Source: an uncultured Ureaplasma sp. (GTDB lineage Bacteria > Bacillota_I > Bacilli_A > Mycoplasmatales > Mycoplasmoidaceae). From it: DNA of 34,128 bases. Shown piece by piece: positions 29,613-34,128 of the stretch. The stretch covers positions 1 through 34,128 of the forward strand of contig CACXEQ010000004.1 in NCBI GenBank assembly GCA_902766725.1, in the 5' to 3' direction. Each line of letters starts with the position of its first letter. The stretch's first letter is position 1. Below the pieces are notes generated by a model. It was not told the origin of the DNA and made no database searches. It saw only the letters and a list, made by a program, of their open reading frames with translations. Made by a program: the position numbers and the translations under genes.

Positions 29613-30827
29613 ATGTCAGTACCTTCGAATAAAAATTATTTTTTAAAAGATGTAATTCATGGAGAGATTGTTTTTAAACAACCATGAATTGCTGAATTAC
29701 TAAAATGCCATGAGATGACAAGATTAATTAGAATTAAACAATTGGGATTAACATATAGACTATTTCCCAACGCTATACACAATCGATTTGTTCATAGTTT
29801 AGGTGTATATGCTATTGTTAACATGGTTGTTGACCAATTACATAATATTTTTACTAAAAATGAAATCAATGAATTATCGGCAGCAGCTTTATTACATGAT
29901 ATTGGTCATGGTCCCCACTCTCATGCTTGAGAAAACTATACTAATATAAAACACGAAAAATATTCTAAAGCTATCATTTTAGACAACAACACAGATGTGA
30001 ATAAGGTTTTGCATAAATATAAAATAAACACAAAAAGAATTGTTGATATTTTAGATCACAAACATCCAAATAAATTACTTAATAGTCTTATTTCTAGTCA
30101 AATAGATGTTGATAGACTTGATTATTTAACTAGGGATAGCCATTTTACTGGTGCTTGTTATGGAAATGTGGATGTATCAATGCTTATTAAATGATTATTA
30201 GTGGTTAAAAATAAAATATGTTTTCATTTAAAGGCTGTTAGCTCTATTGAAAATTTCTTAATGGCAAGATATCATATGTATGAGCAAATATATGATCAAC
30301 CAAAAACCGTTGCTATGCAATTGTTAATTCAAAAAATGTTATCAAGATTTAAATATTTATGACAAACAAACAAAATAAAGATTGTTAATCAAAATAAGAT
30401 GGCTAATTATTTTCTTCCATGGTTATCCAACCAAGATTTTAGCATTTGTCAATATTTAAAAATTGATGATTTAAAATTTGAACTCTTCATAGATCAAATG
30501 CAATACGAACATGATTTATATATCCAAGAAGCTTTTAAACTATATAGCACTTTTATTAATAGTGACTACAAAATTATTAGTTATAGTGATGAATCTTACA
30601 ATAAATTAATCAAAAAATTTATTTCTAAAACAAAATTTCCTGAGTTATATATTCATAAATGCGAAATTAACAATAAAGAAATTTATCAAATAAATAAACA
30701 ACCTATTTGGATATACAATGATTTAAATAAAAAAATAATGCCTTTGTCGCTATGCAGCATGCTAGTAAAAAAAATATGTGGGATTTCTAAGTTGATGAAA
30801 GTAATAGTTGTAAATAAAATTAAATAA
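29613..30827 (+). CDS. HD-domain phosphohydrolase (dGTPase-like, COG1078 type)
   Basis: 404 residues with TGA Trp codons. The metal-binding HD motif set is clear: NRFVHSLGVYAIV (first His, ~70), AALLHDIGHGPHSHAW (HD pair, ~107) and SSQIDVDRLDYLTRDSHFTG (distal Asp, ~180). The N-terminus (KDVIHGEIVF) matches the family typical of dNTP triphosphohydrolases that cut dNTPs to deoxynucleosides and triphosphate. It sits next to gltX as in M. genitalium (MG461-MG462). With nrdD/nrdG and tdk this gives both dNTP-producing and dNTP-removing activities in one window. Exact substrate not predictable. Confidence 0.9.
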
Positions 30828-30858
30828 TTGTATACTTAATACAAAGAGATTATTACTT

Positions 30859-31326
30859 ATGGCTAAAAAACACATTATTACGCTTGCATATGAAATGGCA
30901 AAAACAAAATATGGCAAAAAGTCTTTTACTTTTCAACAGTTATGACAAGATTTAATTAAAAAATATAAATTAGACAAAGAAGAACAACAAACAGTTGCAC
31001 ATGTTTATACAGCATTATTACAAGATAATCGTTTCATTTTTATTGGCAATAATTTATGAAAAATTAAAGAACTTTTAACTTATGATGAGCAAAAAGATTT
31101 TGTTAATAGTTCATATGATTTGGACTTTAATGTTGCTGATGCTTCTGATACTGATTTAAAGCAAATTGACATTGATGAAAAAGAAATGTTTAATGATGAA
31201 GAAATGTATTATGATGAAGAAACATTAGAAGAAATGTATAATGAGTCAAAGAATAAATTTGATGATATTAGTGATGTTGATGGTGATGAAGAAGAAATTA
31301 GTGATGATACAGAACAAGACCAATAA
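30859..31326 (+). CDS. rpoE: RNA polymerase delta subunit
   Basis: 155 residues in two parts. Residues 1-75 form the HARE-HTH winged-helix domain (MAKKHIITLAYEMAKTKYGKKSFTFQQL... and DNRFIFIGNNLWKIKE). Residues ~85-155 are very acidic, rich in Asp and Glu (EEMYYDEETLEEMYNE, DVDGDEEEISDDTE). This is the Gram-positive-type RpoE that reduces nonspecific nucleic-acid binding and helps recycling of RNA polymerase; it is not a sigma factor. It follows the HD gene by 31 nt. Confidence 0.93.
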
Positions 31327-31412
31327 TTTTTGTTTTATTTAATATAATATTAAACTTCGAAAACTATTTGTTACTCAAGTCTTTTTGTTGTTTTTTTATC
31401 TTAAATTAAAAA

Positions 31413-31441
31413 TTCTCTATTATTTTTTGAATAACAGAGAA
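31413..31441 (-). terminator. Rho-independent terminator of tRNA-Ser
   Basis: TTCTCTATTATT / AATAACAGAGAA form a 12-bp stem with one mismatch and a short TTTTG loop. On the minus strand the stem is followed at once by TTTTT, 14 nt after the tRNA 3' end. Confidence 0.7.
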
Positions 31442-31454
31442 ATATCTTTTTAAA

Positions 31455-31546
31455 TGGCGGAGATGATGAGATTCGAACTCATGCACCAAGTTTCCTCGAT
31501 CTACCTCCTTAGCAGGGAGGCCCCTTAACCACTTGGGTACATCTCC
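31455..31546 (-). tRNA. tRNA-Ser (anticodon GCT)
   Basis: On the minus strand the acceptor arms are GGAGATG and CATCTCC, followed by discriminator G and an encoded CCA. The anticodon arm CCTCC-CTGCTAA-GGAGG gives anticodon GCU. A long variable arm and the GTTCGAATC T-loop fit a class II serine tRNA. 92 nt including CCA. Confidence 0.95.
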
Positions 31547-31598
31547 ATAAATTAAATATATTATATTAAATATTAATTTATGTAATGTTGTTAAAAAA

Positions 31599-31604
31599 AG
31601 TCAA
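31599..31604 (-). promoter_or_regulatory. Candidate -35 (TTGACT) for tRNA-Ser
   Basis: TTGACT on the minus strand, with ATAAAT beginning 17 nt downstream as a weak -10, in the AT-rich leader before tRNA-Ser. Tentative. Confidence 0.3.
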
Positions 31605-31726
31605 TTTGTTGCAATTATTATTATAAATTTTGAAAAGGACACATCAATATGATTTATTTTAATATTGGCATTACAAAATGACATAGTTTTGATTGTATAA
31701 TAATACACACTAACAAAATTTATATT

Positions 31727-33499
31727 ATGTGAAATAAAAACAAACACTTTTTTTCAATTTTATTTTTATCATCATTTTCACCGATAGTTGCAAGTTGTCA
31801 AACAGGAACGAATTTTTTTATTTGTGATTCTGAAATAGCTAAACATGATATCAATGCCTGAAATACATGTATTAATGAAATTGCTAGTTCTAATTGTCCT
31901 ACAATTTATTTAACAGCTGATTCTGCATATTATTTATTACAATCTTCTTTAATATATTACACTAGTTCAGAATTATCTACAAATAATTATCATAACAAAA
32001 ATGATTTTGCTGATCAAATTATGTTAATTTGTTTTAAAAATTTTCAATATAAACTTGGTGCGGATAGTCATAATACATCATTTGGTTATAGTTATTGAAA
32101 TTTATTAGGTGATGCTGGTGGGCAACGGGATGAATATAAAGACATATTAAAATACGGAGTTAGAGATGGAAATCATATGGTAATAACTAACCTTGAGGAC
32201 TTTGATACTGATCATGAAGAATATTCTGGATCTAGTGATAATGAATATTGATGGAGTAACTATATTGTTGTTCAAAAGATTCTTGAAAAAATTTATGCTA
32301 TGTATGATGTATATCAACCAAACATTAATTTTAATTTTGTTATTTTTGATTTTCTTCTTGATAATTTCTTAACAGACTCAAAAAATTCAGTTTATTTACA
32401 AAGAACTATTTATTCTAGAGCAAATAAAATATATTTCTTGTCTGATGGTGGTTATACATATTTTACTTTTACTGATTTATATGCTAAAAGATATGCTGAA
32501 TTTGGCTATATTGATTGCAAAAAGCAAGTTCAGATATGAGATGCTTTACATTCAAATGTTGATAATGATCATAAAAATAGGTTAATACTGCAAAATCCTA
32601 TTGCTTTTTTTAATAATGAAAAATATTGTTTATTTTTTACAGCTGATGATAGTTGATACAAAACTTACTATGACGAAACATGTAATTTATTTCCGGCCAC
32701 AATGATTAAATATGCTTATTCCAATATTAATTGGTTAACACACCAAAGTGATTTTAATTTAAATGATAAGACATTTAGTTCACTTTGTCATTCTATTTTT
32801 TTATTTTTTGATGAAAAAAATGCTTCTGTAATTAAAGATGGTGGTGATTTTGTTTCTTTATATGCCACAAGCGACACATATAAACATTTTGATAGTAAAA
32901 AGAAAAATATAATTATTCCCACTCCTAGTTATATTATTGATGATAATGATATAAGAGATCAAAATATTAGAAATATATTTGATGAAATGTCTAAAACATA
33001 TAGTCCTGATAAATATAATTGAATATTTAAAGGTCATCCTAGAAATGATGAAAATTTATATTATCAAAAAATGCAAAAAATTCTTCCTAAATATTATAAT
33101 AATATTGTTATTTTAAAAATGAAATTTCCACTAGAATTTCTAGTTGTTTTAGATTGACAATTAGCTCAAACTTCAAATATTTATCATATTATTGAACCAT
33201 CATCTTTTATTACTAATCAACCATCAGGATTACTTGGTGGTTGAAGTTTAGATACTACATCAATAATTACATTAATTAATTTGCTTTGTCATCATGTTAA
33301 AGATGGTTACGTTTTGGGAAATGAAAATGCTAAAAAAATATTAGATTTAAACAGTTTATTTATTCCAAATAAATTTAATATTTCATCTGGTAAAACAATT
33401 AATGACTATTTATCGAATTTTTCATCTTTAAGCAATTTATACAAGCGTTTTATAACAACCAATAAATTTGTTGACATTAATTCATTTAAAATAGTTTAG
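31727..33499 (+). CDS. Lipoprotein with glycosyltransferase (bacterial sialyltransferase-like) motifs
   Basis: 590 residues with TGA Trp codons. From ATG 31727 the N-terminus (MWNKNKHFFSILFLSSFS, then PIVASC) is a lipoprotein signal with Cys24 as lipidation site. An in-frame ATG at 31649 has a better ribosome-binding site (GAAAAGGA, 9 nt upstream) but would put 26 residues in front of the signal, so the start is uncertain. The body is unfamiliar overall, but the order IYFLSDGGYTYF (~240), FKGHPRND (His437-Pro438) and IEPSSFITNQPSG (Ser492-Ser493) resembles the D/E-D/E-G, HP and SS motifs of bacterial sialyl- and polysialyltransferases with GT-B fold. Such an enzyme outside the membrane would be unusual. 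Family call is tentative; the ORF is secure. Confidence 0.6.
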
Positions 33500-33538
33500 A
33501 TAAAATTATCAACTAAACTAATTGACTAAATTAATTAA

Positions 33539-33547
33539 TGTTATAAT
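33539..33547 (+). promoter_or_regulatory. Extended -10 promoter (TGTTATAAT) for tRNA-Asn/tRNA-Glu
   Basis: TG-T-TATAAT ending 32 nt before tRNA-Asn. TTGACT at 33522-33527 is only 14 nt away, too close for a standard -35, so the extended -10 probably dominates. Same element as before fba. Confidence 0.5.
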
Positions 33548-33579
33548 TTTATAGTATATTGTTAATATACATATTTGTT

Positions 33580-33654
33580 GGCCACCTAGCTCAGCGGTAG
33601 AGCAACCGGCTGTTAACCGGTTGGTCGCAGGTTCGAACCCTGTGGTGGCCGCCA
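33580..33654 (+). tRNA. tRNA-Asn (anticodon GTT)
   Basis: Acceptor arms GGCCACC/GGTGGCC, discriminator G and encoded CCA. D-arm AGCTCAGCGGTAGAGC, anticodon arm CCGG-CTGTTAA-CCGG (anticodon GUU), T-arm CAGGTTCGAACCCTG. 75 nt including CCA. tRNA-Glu follows after 6 nt. Confidence 0.96.
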
Positions 33655-33660
33655 TATTAA

Positions 33661-33739
33661 GGCCTGTTGGTGAAGAGGCTTAACACATGCGTCTTTCAAG
33701 TGCACATTTTCATGGGTTCGAATCCCATACAGGTCACCA
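33661..33739 (+). tRNA. tRNA-Glu (anticodon TTC)
   Basis: Acceptor arms GGCCTGT/ACAGGTC (one G-U pair), discriminator A and encoded CCA. Anticodon loop CTTTCAA gives UUC; its stem TGCGT/GTGCA has G-U pairs. T-arm ATGGG-TTCGAAT-CCCAT. At 79 nt it appears a few bases longer in the D-loop and variable loop than usual for tRNA-Glu. Confidence 0.92.
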
Positions 33740-33748
33740 TTTAAGATT

Positions 33749-33780
33749 AACACACAACTATTATAAAATTGTGTGTTTTT
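33749..33780 (+). terminator. Rho-independent terminator of the tRNA-Asn/tRNA-Glu unit
   Basis: AACACACAA / TTGTGTGTT form a 9-bp stem with an 11-nt loop, followed by TTT, 9 nt after tRNA-Glu. Confidence 0.8.
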
Positions 33781-33785
33781 ATTTC

Positions 33786-33851
33786 TAAGCCTGGTTAATT
33801 TTTTTCATATCCACCTCTTTAAAAGTGGTCCAAAAAAATTAACCAGGCTTA
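33786..33851. repeat. 66-nt element with 20-bp perfect inverted repeats
   Basis: The left arm TAAGCCTGGTTAATTTTTTT (33786-33805) is perfectly complementary to the right arm at 33832-33851. Inside, CCAC (33811) pairs with GTGG (33824). The arm recurs for 17 nt at 10002-10018, and the interior GTGGTCC matches the ACCAC interior of the 10373-10440 element. This suggests a dispersed short palindromic repeat or a MITE rather than a simple terminator, since a separate terminator already precedes it. Confidence 0.7.
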
Positions 33852-33916
33852 AAATATGAAATATAATATAAATATATATATAAGATACATTAAATTTTTA
33901 GATGGGTGGGCATAAA

Positions 33917-34128
33917 ATGAACAAATTTTTTAATAATATTGGTTATAAAAACAAAGTCTTATGTTTTTCTAGTTTATTACTTACTACAAGTATAGTATGT
34001 CCACTTACTTCATGTGGTAGTGATGGTACAAGTAATGATATTGGTGGGTTTGACCAAGAATTTGGTTTTGATGCTCAAACTTATAATAATTTAGAAAGAC
34101 AATTTATTAGTAAGTATGGTGCTTCTTT
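33917..34128 (+). CDS. Lipoprotein, N-terminal part only (runs off window)
   Basis: MNKFFNNIGYKNKV, a hydrophobic stretch (FSSLLLTTSIVCPL), then TSC with Cys33 as lipidation site: a mycoplasma lipoprotein signal. After it comes GSDGTSNDIGGFDQEFGFD, a Gly/Ser/Asp-rich linker. The frame remains open to the window end (about 70 residues). An in-frame ATG at 33902 is possible; GGTGGG lies upstream of 33917. A TATAAT at 33862-33867 may be its -10. Family unknown from this fragment. Confidence 0.75.
   Translation, partial: MNKFFNNIGYKNKVLCFSSLLLTTSIVCPLTSCGSDGTSNDIGGFDQEFGFDAQTYNNLERQFISKYGAS

Noticed and set aside
31327-31412. Terminator for rpoE
   Set aside because: A short AT-only palindrome near 31339-31355 and T-runs are present, but no stable GC-containing stem; the clear hairpin at 31413-31441 fits tRNA-Ser on the other strand better.

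Overview
The window is a low-GC Mollicutes (mycoplasma) chromosome segment read with genetic code 4. TGA occurs in frame as Trp in nearly every recognisable gene (nrdD, nrdG, uvrB, secA, yidC, gltX and others), while TAA and TAG end genes. Gene density is very high, with many TAATG or overlapping junctions. The order HD-hydrolase / gltX / rsmA / yidC / rnpA / rpmH / dnaA, and the pairs fba-ychF and secA-uvrB, match the order I recall for the Mycoplasma genitalium/pneumoniae lineage. I therefore infer a relative of that group; the species cannot be named from the sequence. An anaerobic ribonucleotide reductase suggests growth without oxygen.

Layout. 1-565: decayed IS30-family transposase. 641-6164: pth, then a class III ribonucleotide reductase locus with nrdD core, nrdG, an S41-peptidase-like lipoprotein, and a separate 62-codon gene encoding the missing glycyl-radical tail of NrdD. 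6165-8781 (minus strand): fba-ychF-tdk. 8942-10440: accessory segment with unknown ORFs, direct repeats, hairpins and palindromic repeats. 10476-17035: very large FtsX-type ABC permease and its ATPase. 17032-21647 (minus): secA-uvrB. 21764-22375: sigma-70-like small protein. 22372-24918 (minus): dnaA-dnaN. 24985-31326 (plus): rpmH-rnpA-yidC-rsmA-ispE-gltX-HD hydrolase-rpoE. 31413-34128: tRNA-Ser, a lipoprotein with sialyltransferase-like motifs, tRNA-Asn, tRNA-Glu, a 66-bp inverted repeat and the start of another lipoprotein.

Main result. The anaerobic ribonucleotide reductase appears to be split into two polypeptides. The 646-residue NrdD core has the ATP cone and both active-site cysteines but stops just after the first CxxC of the C-terminal zinc ribbon. 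The rest (second CxxC, RxTGYL radical loop, terminal helix) is a stand-alone 62-residue ORF 2.8 kb downstream, beyond nrdG and a lipoprotein gene. The two lengths add to about 708 residues, close to intact NrdD. If both are made, zinc site and radical site would be assembled in trans.

Functional links. nrdD/nrdG, tdk and the HD-domain phosphohydrolase all concern dNTP pools. dnaA/dnaN mark the likely replication-origin neighbourhood. secA and yidC serve membrane traffic for the lipoproteins and the giant permease. No gene-free stretch exceeds 300 bases.
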